A stretch of 64,000 nucleotides of DNA from Streptomyces sp. CB01373 (GCF_002803075.1 NZ_NNBK01000018.1:36373-100372), one strand, 5' to 3'. Positions 43,558 to 53,208 are shown, counted from the first letter of the stretch. Notes: generated from the letters alone by a model not told the origin. A program made the numbers and translations.

Positions 43558-44052
43558 TCAGCGGTGGCGCGGCGGCGGGGGAGGGGGCATCGTCGTGAGG
43601 TCCGGGGCCGCCTCCGGCCACACCAGCAGCACCGCACAGGGCGCGTGGTCGACGGCGAACCGCGCGGCCGGGCCGAGACTGTGCGGGCCGAGCCGCGCGC
43701 GGTCGCCGTCGCGGGCGAGCACCAGCAGGTCGGCGTCCTCCGCGGCCGCCACCACCTCGCGCTCCACCCGCCCGCGCCGCTCCATCAGGGTGCACGGCCG
43801 GCCGAGCCGGGCCGCCGCCGCATCGAGGAGTTCGGCCGCCGACGTACCGCCGAGGTCCGTGAGCAGGTCGCCGGGGTCGCGTTCGGCTCGGCCGCGGCCG
43901 AGCAGCCCGGCGAAGGCCCCGTGCGCCACGGCGGGCACGTCCGGCCCGCTGACGTGCAGCAGGACGACGTCGGACGCGTGCGGAGCATGGGTGCGTACGG
44001 CGTCCACGCAGGCGGGCCAGGTGCCCTCCACCAGCCAGGTGATCACACGCAT
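43558..44052 (-). CDS. Universal stress protein-like (UspA) single domain
   Basis: A 164-residue alpha/beta protein: MRVITWLVEGTWPACVDAVR, VVLLHVSGPDVP, ADLLVLARDGDRARLGPHSL and FAVDHAPCAVLLVWPE. The usual ATP-binding G-2x-G-9x-G-S/T is degenerate. It ends in a poly-proline/His tail. It is convergent with the sigma/lectin gene (6-base gap) and follows the transporter gene by about 20 bases on the same strand, so probably co-transcribed with it. Confidence 0.75.
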   Translation of the reverse strand: MRVITWLVEGTWPACVDAVRTHAPHASDVVLLHVSGPDVPAVAHGAFAGLLGRGRAERDPGDLLTDLGGTSAAELLDAAAARLGRPCTLMERRGRVEREVVAAAEDADLLVLARDGDRARLGPHSLGPAARFAVDHAPCAVLLVWPEAAPDLTTMPPPPPPRHR

Positions 44053-44072
44053 CCGCTCGCCCTCCTACGCCC

Positions 44073-45323
44073 TCACGGAATCTGGAGTGCTCCCCACAGT
44101 GCCACCACCGCGGGCACCAGCGCGGCCGGCACGGCCAGCAGGCCCAGCCGGGTGAACTCCCTTAGGTCCACACCGTGTTCGTGCTGGTGCACGATCCGCC
44201 GCCACAGCAGGGTCGCCAGGGACCCGGCGTAGGTGAGGTTGGGGCCGATGTTGACGCCGAGCAGCACGGCGAGGACCGCCCCCGGCCCGGCCGGTGCGGT
44301 CAGCGGCAGCAGGACCAGCACCGCGGGCAGGTTGTTGATCAGGTTGGCGAGCACGGCGGCCACCGCGGCGACGGCGAGCAGCGCGGGCAGCCCCGTACCG
44401 CCGGGCAGGACGTGCCCGAGCGCCCCGGCGAGCCCGTTGTCGACCACCGCGCGGACCACGATGCCGAGGGCCAGCACGAAGGCGAGGAAGGCCGGTGCCG
44501 CGGCCCGCACCACGCTCAGCGCGGTCGCCCTGCGCCGCAGCAGGGCCCGCCCGGCCAGGACCAGCGCCCCCGCCAGCGCGGCCCACACCGGTGCCACGCC
44601 GAACGCGGAGGCCACGACGAACCCGGCGAGCGTGCAGGCCACGGTGACCAGGGCGAACAGCGGCAGTTCGGGCGGTTCACCGGTGGGCGGCGAGGGCACC
44701 GCGGCGACCAGGTCCCGGGCGAAGAAGCGCCGGAACACCATGTACTCGGCGCCGATCGCGACCAGCCACGGCAGCGCCATCAGCGCCGCGAACCGGGTGA
44801 AGCTCAGCCCGCTCGCCGCGAACGCGAGCAGATTGGTGAGGTTGGAGACCGGCAGCAGCAGCGACGCGGTGTTGGACAGGTGCGTGCAGGCGTAGACGTG
44901 CGGTTTGGGCCGTACGCCGGTGCGGGCGGCGGTGGCGAACACGACCGGCGTCAGCAGCACGACCGTGGCGTCCAGGCTGAGGACGGCGGTGATGGCGGAC
45001 GCCAGCGCGAACACGGAGGTCAGCAGCCGCACCGGGCGGCCGCGCGACAGGCGGGCCATCCACGCCCCGCAGGCCTGGAACAGCCCCTCCACGTCGCAGA
45101 AGTGGGCGAGCACCAGCACCGCGGCGAGGAACCCGACCACCGGCCCCAGCCGCTCCGCCTCCGCCCGCGCATGGTCGAGGCCGATCGCGCCGGTGGCGAC
45201 GGCGATCCCGGCGGCGGGCACGGCCATGACCGCCTCGGGCCAGCCGAACGGACGGACGACGGCCCAGGCGAGCACGGCGACGAGCAGGACGACCGAGAGT
45301 GCCTCGGCCAGCGGGGTGTTCAG
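44073..45323 (-). CDS. ArsB/SLC13-type anion transporter
   Basis: About 416 residues with eleven or so helices of the ion-transporter superfamily: SLDATVVLLTPVVFATAART, CTHLSNTASLLLPVSNLTNL (duplicated substrate-binding hairpin SNT/SNLTN) and ANLINNLPAVLVLLPL. Arsenite, dicarboxylate or another anion could be the substrate. Start is uncertain: GTG 45275 truncates the first helix, whereas CTG 45323 with GAGGAA eight bases upstream gives LNTPLAEALSVVLLVAVLAW; the latter is used here. It heads the transporter/UspA pair. Confidence 0.78.
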   Translation of the reverse strand: MNTPLAEALSVVLLVAVLAWAVVRPFGWPEAVMAVPAAGIAVATGAIGLDHARAEAERLGPVVGFLAAVLVLAHFCDVEGLFQACGAWMARLSRGRPVRLLTSVFALASAITAVLSLDATVVLLTPVVFATAARTGVRPKPHVYACTHLSNTASLLLPVSNLTNLLAFAASGLSFTRFAALMALPWLVAIGAEYMVFRRFFARDLVAAVPSPPTGEPPELPLFALVTVACTLAGFVVASAFGVAPVWAALAGALVLAGRALLRRRATALSVVRAAAPAFLAFVLALGIVVRAVVDNGLAGALGHVLPGGTGLPALLAVAAVAAVLANLINNLPAVLVLLPLTAPAGPGAVLAVLLGVNIGPNLTYAGSLATLLWRRIVHQHEHGVDLREFTRLGLLAVPAALVPAVVALWGALQIP

Positions 45324-45417
45324 AGCGGTGTTCCTCAGGACGTGACCGATGGTGCACGCCCATCAAAGCAAAGGACCGTGCCGTACCTTCGCGCGAGAGC
45401 GCCGCGGACGGGCCGGG

Positions 45418-46139
45418 TCAGGGCTCGGTGCCGGGGCTGAAGACCGTGAGGAACACCGAGGAGGCGTTGCCGCCCACGGGCACCTGGCCGGCCGTCCACT
45501 TCACCGTGAGGTGGTCGCGTTCGTCGGGCGGCGTGACGATCAGCGACGCGGGCTTCGCCGTCCTCGCCCCGCTCACTCCGGGGTGGAGAAGGTCAGTCCC
45601 GCCCAGGCGCTCCGGCCGGGCTTCAGCGTCACCGTGGTGGGCGTGCCCGAGGACCGCTTCGGGTCCGGGCCGAGCTGCCTGCCGGAGGCGTCCACGAAGG
45701 CGGCGCCGGGATAGCCGCGCACGGTGCAGGTGCGGCCGGAGGTGTTCGTCAGGACGACCGGGAAGTTCTCCTGTCCGGCGCCCGGGTTCTCGCGGCCCAC
45801 CGACGCCCTGAGTTCGGAGGTGTGGCAGCGGGTGCTCGCGGCGGAGGCACCGGTGCCGCCGGTGTGCCGGGCGGTGCCCGGGGCGGAGGTGGCCGTGCTC
45901 TTCGGGGGTGCGGCGCCGACGCCGGGAGCTGAGCTCGTGCCGGGTGCCGTGCCGGGTTCCGTACCGGGGGCCGTCCCGGCGGTGGTGTCGCCGGTCGCGG
46001 GAGCGGCGGTGCCGGACACCCTTTGCGGAGCGCCGCTCGCGCCGCTGCCGTGGCCGCAGGCGGTCAGCGGCAGGCCCAGTACGGCGACCGCACCGACGAG
46101 CAGGGCCGCCCGGCGCGCGGACGGGGACTTGTGCGCCAT
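45418..46139 (-). pseudogene. DUF4232 lipoprotein disrupted by a frameshift
   Basis: The ATG at 46139 (AGGAG upstream) starts a lipoprotein: signal peptide with lipobox LPLTACG, Thr/Pro/Gly linker, then DUF4232 (RCHTSELRASVGRENPGAGQ, FPVVLTNTSGRTCTVRGYPG, KPGRSAWAGLTFSTPE). The frame stops at 45573. The expected continuation (VSGARTAKPASLIVTPPDER, LTVKWTAGQVPVGGN, VFLTVFSPGTEP) follows at once in another frame to 45418. Restoring one G near 45575 joins them. Either a one-base deletion, a sequencing error or, less likely, a truncated functional form. Confidence 0.75.
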
Positions 46140-46393
46140 GTTCCACACTCCTGGGTCGCTCGCACGCGGTGACCGCGTGCCTCCGGCGCCGGGTGCGTCG
46201 TCATGAGTGTCCGATGCGCGGACCGGGCGAAAAGTTCGCGACCGTTCGCACCTTTTTTCCGGGACTTCTTCCAGCGCCCTTCTCCGGTGACTGCCGCCCG
46301 CGCGTCTCTCCCCGTGACTCTTCCCGCGCGGAGCCCGGGCGGCTCTCGCCCGAACGGGTCAAGCCGCCCTCGCCCGTACGAGGTCCTGCGGGT

Positions 46394-47755
46394 TCACGTG
46401 ACGCGCAGGGAGCGCAGTACGCCGTCGGTCGCGTCGCCGCCGCCGTGCTGGCGGATCTGCACGTACACCTGCGGCTGCCCGCCGCCCGCCGGGACCAGCG
46501 CGGTCTCCGTGAGCCGGCCGCCGCCGGGGCATTCGCTCCAGGTCCGGACCCGGCCGTGCCACCGCCCGCCGGTGTAGGCGCGGGCGCCGTCGTAGTGGCA
46601 GTCCGGATGGCCGAGCGCGTCGACGCGGGCGGTGACGTCGCCGTGCTCGCTCAGGCCGGCGAACACCCCGCTCACGCCGGCCCCGAGGTCCTGCCACCGG
46701 GACAGGTCGACGGCGACGGCGAGCCCCGGCTCGTGCCCGGCGGGCAGCCCCAGCGCCGCCGGGTCCCAGCCGGAGTCACGCAGTTGGCGCCCCCAGCCGT
46801 CCGGCACCCGCACCGCGATCCGGCCCGTGGCGTCCTCGACGTCGACCCCGGACGCCGGGGACGGCAGGTCCACCAGGGCGAAAACGGCCCCGACGACGGC
46901 GGCGGTGGCCACGGCGGCGAGCATCGCGGCCCTGGACCGCCCGCGCGGGCGGACGGCGGACGCCCGGGCCGAGGCCAGCCGGTCCAGTTCGTCCGCGAAC
47001 GCCTCGGCGGTGGGCCAGCGCCGTTCGCGGTCCGGCTCCAGGGCCCGCGCCAGGGCCCGCGCGACGCCGGGGTCGAGGCCCGGCCGCAGCCGCTCGGGCC
47101 GTACCACCGCGCCGGGTTCGGCGGGCACGGTGCCGGTGACGAGCCGGTAGCCGACCGCGCCGAGGCCGTAGACGTCCGCCCGCGCGTCGATGCCCGCGCC
47201 GGGCCCGGCCTGCTCCGGCGGCCGGTACCCGGCCGAACCCGCCGCCAGGGTCAGCCCCGAGGCCTGCGCCAGACTCTTGGCGAGGCCGAGGTCGGCGAGC
47301 AGCACCCGGCGGGTGCCGTCCGGCGCGGTGCGCAGCAGCACGTTGCTCGGCTTGACGTCCCGGTGCACGATGCCCGCCTCGTGCAGGGCGTGTGCGGAGC
47401 GGGCGGCCAGCGCGGTCAGCCGCAGGGCCTCGGGCACCGGCAGCGGGCCGGCGGCGAGCAGGTCGTCGAGGGTGCCGGCGTCGGCGTACTCCATGACGAA
47501 GTACGGTCTGCCGTCAGGGAGTTCGCCGATGTCGTAGACCTGAGCCACCCGGGACGAGCCGGCCCGGCGCAGCAGCCGTGCCTCGGTCAGGAACCGTTCG
47601 CGCACGTCGAGGCGGTGGGACCAGTTCTCGGCGAGCACCTTGACGGCCACGGGGGCCTCGAGCTCGTCGTCGTGGGCGAGCCACACCGTGCCGAAGGCGC
47701 CCGTGCCCAGGCGCCGTTCGAGCCGGTAGCGGCCGATCCGCTCGAGGGAGTGCAT
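46394..47755 (-). CDS. Membrane Ser/Thr protein kinase
   Basis: A 453-residue kinase. The Hanks-type catalytic domain is residues 8-270: GTGAFGTVW, VAVKVLAEN lysine, catalytic loop IVHRDVKPSNVLL, metal loop LADLGLAKS and GYRPPEQ. A membrane helix about 300-322 (AAMLAAVATAAVVGAVFALV) and an extracytoplasmic domain of about 130 residues with WSECPGGGRLTE follow. The activation-segment context looks intact. Divergent from an ECF sigma gene with only 46 bases between them, so the two are probably functionally linked. Confidence 0.9.
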   Translation of the reverse strand: MHSLERIGRYRLERRLGTGAFGTVWLAHDDELEAPVAVKVLAENWSHRLDVRERFLTEARLLRRAGSSRVAQVYDIGELPDGRPYFVMEYADAGTLDDLLAAGPLPVPEALRLTALAARSAHALHEAGIVHRDVKPSNVLLRTAPDGTRRVLLADLGLAKSLAQASGLTLAAGSAGYRPPEQAGPGAGIDARADVYGLGAVGYRLVTGTVPAEPGAVVRPERLRPGLDPGVARALARALEPDRERRWPTAEAFADELDRLASARASAVRPRGRSRAAMLAAVATAAVVGAVFALVDLPSPASGVDVEDATGRIAVRVPDGWGRQLRDSGWDPAALGLPAGHEPGLAVAVDLSRWQDLGAGVSGVFAGLSEHGDVTARVDALGHPDCHYDGARAYTGGRWHGRVRTWSECPGGGRLTETALVPAGGGQPQVYVQIRQHGGGDATDGVLRSLRVT

Positions 47756-47760
47756 GCGAC

Positions 47761-47766
47761 TATCAT
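47761..47766. promoter_or_regulatory. Candidate -10 in kinase/ECF divergent gap
   Basis: TATCAT stands out in the 46-base gap between the kinase (minus) and sigma (plus) starts; it reads ATGATA on the other strand. With so little room, the divergent promoters must overlap. No matching -35 was fixed. Confidence 0.35.
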
Positions 47767-47801
47767 GCCTGCCGCGGGATCGACGCAATGGGGGCCTTGT
47801 C

Positions 47802-48353
47802 GTGCAGAACGCCGCGCCGGTCGAAGACCTCGCCCGCCGTGCCGCCGCCGGTGACGGCGCCGCGCTGGAGGCCCTGCTCCAGCAGGTCCGGCCCGAGGTG
47901 GTCGGGCGTTGCGGGCGTTTCCTGCCCTGCCGCGAGGACGCCGAGGAGGCCGCGCAGGACGTACTGCTCCAGATCGCGCGCGGGATCACCTCCTTCGAGG
48001 GCCGCAGCCTCTTCAGTACCTGGCTCTACACGGTCGTCGCCAACTGCTGCCGCCAGAAGTACCGGGAGCTCAAGCGCCGCGCCGCCGAGCAGCCCGCGCG
48101 GATCGAGCCCGCGACGTACGCCGACCCGCGCACCACGAGCGTCATCGCGGGCTCCCGGGTGGACCTGCTGGAGGCGCTGGACCGGCTGGAGCGGGAGCAC
48201 CCCCATCTGGTGGCGCCGCTGGTGTACCGGGACATCTGCCGGCTGGAGTACGCCGAGGCCGCCGAGCGGGCGGGCGTTGTGCTCGGCACGTTCAAGTCGC
48301 GGCTGCACGAGGCGCGCCGGCGGGTACGGCCCTGGCTGGCCGACGGATCCTGA
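47802..48353 (+). CDS. ECF sigma factor divergent from a kinase
   Basis: A 183-residue sigma factor: region 2 (about 10-85: LLQQVRPEVVGRCGRFLPCR, EDAEEAAQDVLLQIARGI, FSTWLYTVVANCCRQKYREL) and region 4 (about 120-178: ALDRLEREHPHLVAPLVYRD, VLGTFKSRLHEARRRVRPWL). GTG with GGGGG upstream. No anti-sigma gene is adjacent; instead the neighbouring transmembrane kinase may control it by phosphorylation, a mode known for some actinobacterial ECF groups. That link is inferred from position. Confidence 0.88.
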   Translation: MQNAAPVEDLARRAAAGDGAALEALLQQVRPEVVGRCGRFLPCREDAEEAAQDVLLQIARGITSFEGRSLFSTWLYTVVANCCRQKYRELKRRAAEQPARIEPATYADPRTTSVIAGSRVDLLEALDRLEREHPHLVAPLVYRDICRLEYAEAAERAGVVLGTFKSRLHEARRRVRPWLADGS

Positions 48354-48366
48354 GACCCGGCCGGGC

Positions 48367-50742
48367 TCACTCGTCGTCGAGCAGGCCCAGCTCGGCCCAG
48401 ATCGTCTTGCCCTCGGCGGTGTGCCTGCTGCCCCACCTCCGGGTGAGCTGGGCAACCAGCAGCAGGCCGCGGCCGCCCTCGTCCCAGGTCTTGGCCCGGC
48501 GCAGATGCGGAGCGGTGTGGGTGGTGTCGGACACCTCGCAGGTCAGGTGCGCCTCGTCGTGGATGAGGCGGAGGCGTATGGGCGGGGTGCCGTACCGGAT
48601 CGCGTTGGTGACCAGCTCGCTGACGACCAGTTCGGTGGTGAACGCCGCCTCGCTCAGACCCCAGTCGTCGAGCCGGTCGACGACCTGTTTGCGGACCGGG
48701 GCGACCAGCGACGGGTCGGCGGGGATGTCCCAGGTCGCCACCTGGGAGGGCGGCAGGGCGCGGGTGCGGGCCAGCAGCAGCGCCGCGTCGTCGGAGGCGC
48801 TGCCCGCGGGCAGCAGGGTGCGCAGGACGCGGTCGCAGGCCTCCTCCAGGGAGCCGTCGCGGGCGGCCAGGGCCTTGCACAGCAGCCGGTGGCCGGCGTC
48901 GGTGTCCCGCTCGCGGCTCTCCACCAGCCCGTCGGTGTAGAAGCACAGCACACTGCCCTCGGCCAGCTGGAGCTCGACGCTCTCGAACGGCAGTCCGCCC
49001 AGGCCCAGGGGCGGTCCGGAGGGCAGCTCGACCCGGCGGGGCGGGCCGTCCGGCGGGATCAGCATCGGCGGCGGGTGCCCGGCGCGGGCGAGCGTGCAGC
49101 GCCGGGAGACCGGGTCGTACACCGCGTACAGGCAGGTCGCGCCGACCTCGCCGGGCCGTCCCTCGGCCCCGGCCTCGGCGGACAGCCGGGCCACCACGTC
49201 GTCCAGATGGGTGAGCAGCTCGTCGGGGGCGAGGTCGATGTCGGCGAGGGTGCTCACGGCGGTGCGCAGCCGGCCCATGCTGGCCGAGGCCTGCACACCC
49301 TGCCCGAGGACGTCCCCGACGACCATGGCGACCCGGCTCCCGGACAGCGGGATCACGTCGAACCAGTCGCCGCCCACCCCGGCCCGGGCCGCCGGGAGGT
49401 AGCGGGAGGACGCCTCCACCGCGGCGGTGCGCGGCAGGCTGCGGGGCAGCAGGCTGCGCTGGAGGGCGAGGGCGGTCTCCCGTTCGCGGGAGTAGCGGCG
49501 GGCGTTGTCGATGCAGACGGCGGCGCGGGCCGTGACCTCCTCGGCCAGCAGCACGTCGTCGGGCATGAAGGAGGCGGGCTGCCGGAACCGGCTGAACACG
49601 GCGACCCCGAGGGTCACGCCCCTGGCCCGGATCGGCACGGACATCGCGGCGTGGACGCCGAGTTCCTGGGAGTGCAGGCGGCGCACCGGGTCCCAGGACA
49701 GCCACTTGTCGAGGTCGCCGGACTCCTTGGAGATCACCACGGAGTGACCGGTCACCAGGGAGGCGCCCTGGGGCGAGGTGGCCGGGTACAGCTCGGTCCG
49801 CCCGGTGACGGCGAGTGCCTCGGGACTGCCCGCGTTGATGGAGGCGTGGGCGGCCCGGCGCAGCACGACCGGTGTCGTCACCGGTCCGGTGAGGGGTTCC
49901 CCGCCGTGCTCGGGCGGATCGAGCAGATCGACGCTGACGAAGTCCGCGAGGGCGGGGACGCAGACGTCGGCGAGTTCCTGCGCCGTCCGGGCGACGTCGA
50001 GGGTGGTGCCGATGCGCACGCTCGCCTCGTTGACCAGTTGGAGCCGTTCGCGTGCCCGGTACTGCTCGGTGAAGTCGTGCGCGGCGACGCACACCCCGCG
50101 CACCCGTCCCTGCCGGTCGGTGATCGGGGACATCCGGGCCAGCCAGGCGCTCACCTCTCCGTTGCCGCCTATCGGCACATACGTCCGCACGTCGTTGCCC
50201 CGGCCGGTGGCGAGGACCTGGTGCATGTGCCACTCGAAGTCCTCGCTCTGCCGGCGGCCGCCGATCTCGGAGATGCGCAGGCCCCTCAGCCGGTCGGCCG
50301 GCATCCCGACCACGTCCGCCATCGCGGCGTTCATCCCGTGCAGCCGCAGCCGCTCGTCGTAGATCGCCACCGCGCAGGGCGACTGGATGAGTTCGGCCCG
50401 GGCCAGCGGGTCGTCGGGGTCCGGGGGGCCGCCGCCCTCCAGCGGGGTGACCAGAAGCCAGTTGCCGCCGTCCTCCGGGCGCCGGTGGTGGGCCAGGATC
50501 CAGACGGGCAGCGCCCGCCCGTCGCGGTGCCGCACGGTGAGCGTGCCGTTCCAGCAGGGCTCGTCGGGAAGGGCCACGACCGGGCCGTCGTCCAGCAGAT
50601 TCGCCGCCCGCTCGCCCAGCACCTCCTCGGGCGCCCAGCCGAGCAGCCGGCGCGCGCCCTCGTTCCAGTCGACGAGGACGCCGTGCTCGTCGACGACAGC
50701 CCGGGCCGTGGCCGCGTCGTCGAACGGATACACGGGGCTCAT
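48367..50742 (-). CDS. PAS-PAS-GAF-PP2C phosphatase with C-terminal GHKL ATPase
   Basis: A 791-residue cytoplasmic regulator. Two PAS domains (about 5-225), a GAF domain (about 230-400), a SpoIIE/RsbU-type PP2C phosphatase (about 415-640: GGDWFDVIPLSGSRVAMVVG, LARAGHPPPMLI, CFYTDGLVE, SDDAALLLAR) and an RsbW-like ATPase (about 660-785: ELVVSELVTNAIRYG, GGRGLLLVAQL). Such proteins both dephosphorylate STAS antagonists and act as anti-sigma kinases. Start 50742 is chosen for GGAG upstream. The STAS protein at 32467 is a possible substrate. It converges with the ECF gene (13-base gap). Confidence 0.9.
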   Translation of the reverse strand: MSPVYPFDDAATARAVVDEHGVLVDWNEGARRLLGWAPEEVLGERAANLLDDGPVVALPDEPCWNGTLTVRHRDGRALPVWILAHHRRPEDGGNWLLVTPLEGGGPPDPDDPLARAELIQSPCAVAIYDERLRLHGMNAAMADVVGMPADRLRGLRISEIGGRRQSEDFEWHMHQVLATGRGNDVRTYVPIGGNGEVSAWLARMSPITDRQGRVRGVCVAAHDFTEQYRARERLQLVNEASVRIGTTLDVARTAQELADVCVPALADFVSVDLLDPPEHGGEPLTGPVTTPVVLRRAAHASINAGSPEALAVTGRTELYPATSPQGASLVTGHSVVISKESGDLDKWLSWDPVRRLHSQELGVHAAMSVPIRARGVTLGVAVFSRFRQPASFMPDDVLLAEEVTARAAVCIDNARRYSRERETALALQRSLLPRSLPRTAAVEASSRYLPAARAGVGGDWFDVIPLSGSRVAMVVGDVLGQGVQASASMGRLRTAVSTLADIDLAPDELLTHLDDVVARLSAEAGAEGRPGEVGATCLYAVYDPVSRRCTLARAGHPPPMLIPPDGPPRRVELPSGPPLGLGGLPFESVELQLAEGSVLCFYTDGLVESRERDTDAGHRLLCKALAARDGSLEEACDRVLRTLLPAGSASDDAALLLARTRALPPSQVATWDIPADPSLVAPVRKQVVDRLDDWGLSEAAFTTELVVSELVTNAIRYGTPPIRLRLIHDEAHLTCEVSDTTHTAPHLRRAKTWDEGGRGLLLVAQLTRRWGSRHTAEGKTIWAELGLLDDE

Positions 50743-50909
50743 CGTCGCCACTCCATCGCGCACACTCACAGTTAACAGGTGCGTCACTTCCGTCCCAGCC
50801 TAGTGCGTACCGGCGCCGTACGGACGGCGACCCCCTGCACGGAGGCAATACGTCCCGTCAGGACCGTTGACGGATGTCATGGCTGCAACAAGCATGGTGC
50901 GTCCGCCCT

Positions 50910-50923
50910 TGGGAGCGCTCCCA
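50910..50923. promoter_or_regulatory. CebR/CelR-type operator, perfect palindrome
   Basis: TGGGAGCGCTCCCA is identical to the operator bound by the cello-oligosaccharide repressor CebR/CelR of actinomycetes. It lies 36 bases before the GH9 cellulase start, over its probable promoter. The cellulase should be induced by cellobiose or cellotriose. The repressor gene itself is not in this window. Confidence 0.88.
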
Positions 50924-50958
50924 TAGGTGTTCCGTACCCTCCCCCGAGGAGCCCAGAC

Positions 50959-53208
50959 GTGAAACGACGCAGAACCACCCTGCTGTCCGTGGCAGCCCTG
51001 CTCGCGGCGGCCCTCGCCACCCTGCCGTCCGCCCCGCAAGCCCTGGCCGACGAGGTCGAGCAGGTCAGGAACGGCACCTTCGACACCACCACCGAGCCGT
51101 GGTGGACGACCAGCAACGTCACCGCGGGCCTCTCCGACGGCCGGCTGTGCGCCGACGTGCCCGGCGGCACCGCCAACCGCTGGGACGCCGCCGTCGGACA
51201 GAACGACATCACCCTGGTGAAGGGTGAGAGTTACCGCTTGTCGTTCTCGGCGACCGGCACCCCCGACGCGCACGTCGTGCGGGCGCTCGCGGGGCTCTCC
51301 GTGGCGCCGTACGACACCTGGTTCGAGGTGAGCCCGCAGCTGAGCGTCTCGGGCAACGTCTACTCCTACACCTTCACGTCCCCCGTGGACACCACCCAGG
51401 GTCAGGTCGCCTTCCAGCTCGGCGGCACTCCGGACCCCTGGCGCTTCTGCCTGGACGACGTGTCACTCCTCGGCGGGGTCGCGCCGGAGGTCTACGAGCC
51501 CGACACCGGGCCGCGGGTGAGGGTCAACCAGGTCGGCTATCTGCCCGGCGGGCCGAAGAACGCCACGCTGGTCACCGACGCCGGCGCCAAGCTGCCCTGG
51601 CGGCTGCGCGACGCCCGCGGGAAGGACGTGGCCCACGGCTGGAGCGCACCGCGCGGCACGGACGTCTCCTCCGGGCAGAGGGTGCACTCGATCGACTTCG
51701 GCACCTACCGGGGGAGCGGCAAGGGCTTCACCCTGGTCGCCGACGGCGAGACGAGCCACCCGTTCGACATCGGCGACGGCGTCTACGACCGGCTCCGCCT
51801 GGACTCGCTGAAGTACTACTACACCCAGCGCAGCGGCATCCCGATCCGCGAGGACCTGCGGCCCGGCTACGGCCGCCAGGCCGGCCATCTGAACGCCGCC
51901 CCCAACCAGGGCGACTCCAAGGTGCCCTGCCAACCGGGCCTGTGCGACTACACACTGGACGTCACCGGCGGCTGGTACGACGCCGGCGACCACGGCAAGT
52001 ACGTCGTCAACGGCGGCATCACCACCTGGGGACTGCTGAGCACCTACGAGCGCACCCTGCACGCGCGCACCGCCCGGCCCGCGAGCCTCGGTGACCGGAC
52101 GCTCGCCCTCCCGGAGAGCGGGAACAAGGTGCCCGACATCCTGGACGAGGCCCGCTGGGAGCTGGAGTTCCTGCTGAGGATGCAGGTGCCGGCCGGGCAG
52201 CCGCTGGCCGGCATGGCGCACAGCAAGGTCCACGACGAGCAGTGGACGGGGCTGCCGCTGCTGCCCAGCCAGGACCCGCAGAAGCGCGAACTGCACCGGC
52301 CGACCACCCAGGCGACCCTGAACCTGGCGGCGACCGCCGCGCAGGCCGCCCGCCTCTACGAGCCCTACGACCGCGCCTTCGCGGCGAAGGCCCTGCGGGC
52401 CGCGCGCACGGCCTGGTCCGCCGCGCTCGCCCACCCCGCCGTGTACCCCGACCCGGACGACGGCATCGGTGGCGGCGCGTACCCCGACGACAACGCCACC
52501 GACGAGTTCTACTGGGCGGCCGCCGAGCTGTACCTCACCACCGGTGAGCGGCAGTTCGCCGACTACGTGACCAAGTCGCCCCTGCACACGGCCGACATCT
52601 TCGGGAACGTCAGCTTCGACTGGGCCGCCACCGCGGTGCCCGCCCGCCTCGACCTCGCCACCGTCCCGAGCAGGCTGCCCGGCCGGGAGAAGGTGCGCCA
52701 GTCGGTGATCAAGGGCGCCGGCAAGTACCTGGCCACACTGAAGGCGCAGCCCTACGGCATGCCGTACGCGCCCGCCGGCAACATGTACGACTGGGGCTCC
52801 AACAGCCAGATCCTCAACAACGCCCGTGTCCTCGCCGCCGCCTACGACCTCGACGGTGCCACGAAGTTCCGCGACGGCGCGGTGCAGAGCATGGACTACA
52901 TCCTGGGCCGCAACGCCCTCAACATCTCCTACGTCACCGGCTACGGCACGGTCAGCTCCCACAACCAGCACAGCCGCTGGTACGCCCACGAGCTCGAGCC
53001 GAGCCTGCCGAACCCGCCGAGGGGCACCGTCTCCGGCGGGGCCAACTCCAGCATCCAGGACCCGTACGCGCAGGGCAAACTCCAGGGCTGCGTGGGCCAG
53101 TTCTGCTACATCGACGACATCGAGTCCTGGTCGACGAACGAGACGGCCATCAACTGGAACGCGGCGCTGGCCTGGATGGCCTCCTTCGCGGCGGACCAGG
53201 GCCACTAG
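50959..53208 (+). CDS. Secreted GH9 endoglucanase
   Basis: A 749-residue extracellular cellulase. Signal peptide about 1-31. CBM4/9-type module about 35-170 (EQVRNGTFDTTTEPWWTTSN). CelD-type Ig-like domain about 180-260 (VRVNQVGYLPGGPKNATLVT). GH9 (alpha/alpha)6 catalytic domain about 265-745 with DVTGGWYDAGDHGKYVVNGG (catalytic Asp pair), NALNISYVTGYGTVSSHNQH and, near the C-terminus, SWSTNETAINWNAAL (acid Glu). GTG with GAGGAG eight bases upstream. Controlled by the CebR-type site at 50910 and followed by a strong hairpin. Confidence 0.94.
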   Translation: MKRRRTTLLSVAALLAAALATLPSAPQALADEVEQVRNGTFDTTTEPWWTTSNVTAGLSDGRLCADVPGGTANRWDAAVGQNDITLVKGESYRLSFSATGTPDAHVVRALAGLSVAPYDTWFEVSPQLSVSGNVYSYTFTSPVDTTQGQVAFQLGGTPDPWRFCLDDVSLLGGVAPEVYEPDTGPRVRVNQVGYLPGGPKNATLVTDAGAKLPWRLRDARGKDVAHGWSAPRGTDVSSGQRVHSIDFGTYRGSGKGFTLVADGETSHPFDIGDGVYDRLRLDSLKYYYTQRSGIPIREDLRPGYGRQAGHLNAAPNQGDSKVPCQPGLCDYTLDVTGGWYDAGDHGKYVVNGGITTWGLLSTYERTLHARTARPASLGDRTLALPESGNKVPDILDEARWELEFLLRMQVPAGQPLAGMAHSKVHDEQWTGLPLLPSQDPQKRELHRPTTQATLNLAATAAQAARLYEPYDRAFAAKALRAARTAWSAALAHPAVYPDPDDGIGGGAYPDDNATDEFYWAAAELYLTTGERQFADYVTKSPLHTADIFGNVSFDWAATAVPARLDLATVPSRLPGREKVRQSVIKGAGKYLATLKAQPYGMPYAPAGNMYDWGSNSQILNNARVLAAAYDLDGATKFRDGAVQSMDYILGRNALNISYVTGYGTVSSHNQHSRWYAHELEPSLPNPPRGTVSGGANSSIQDPYAQGKLQGCVGQFCYIDDIESWSTNETAINWNAALAWMASFAADQGH

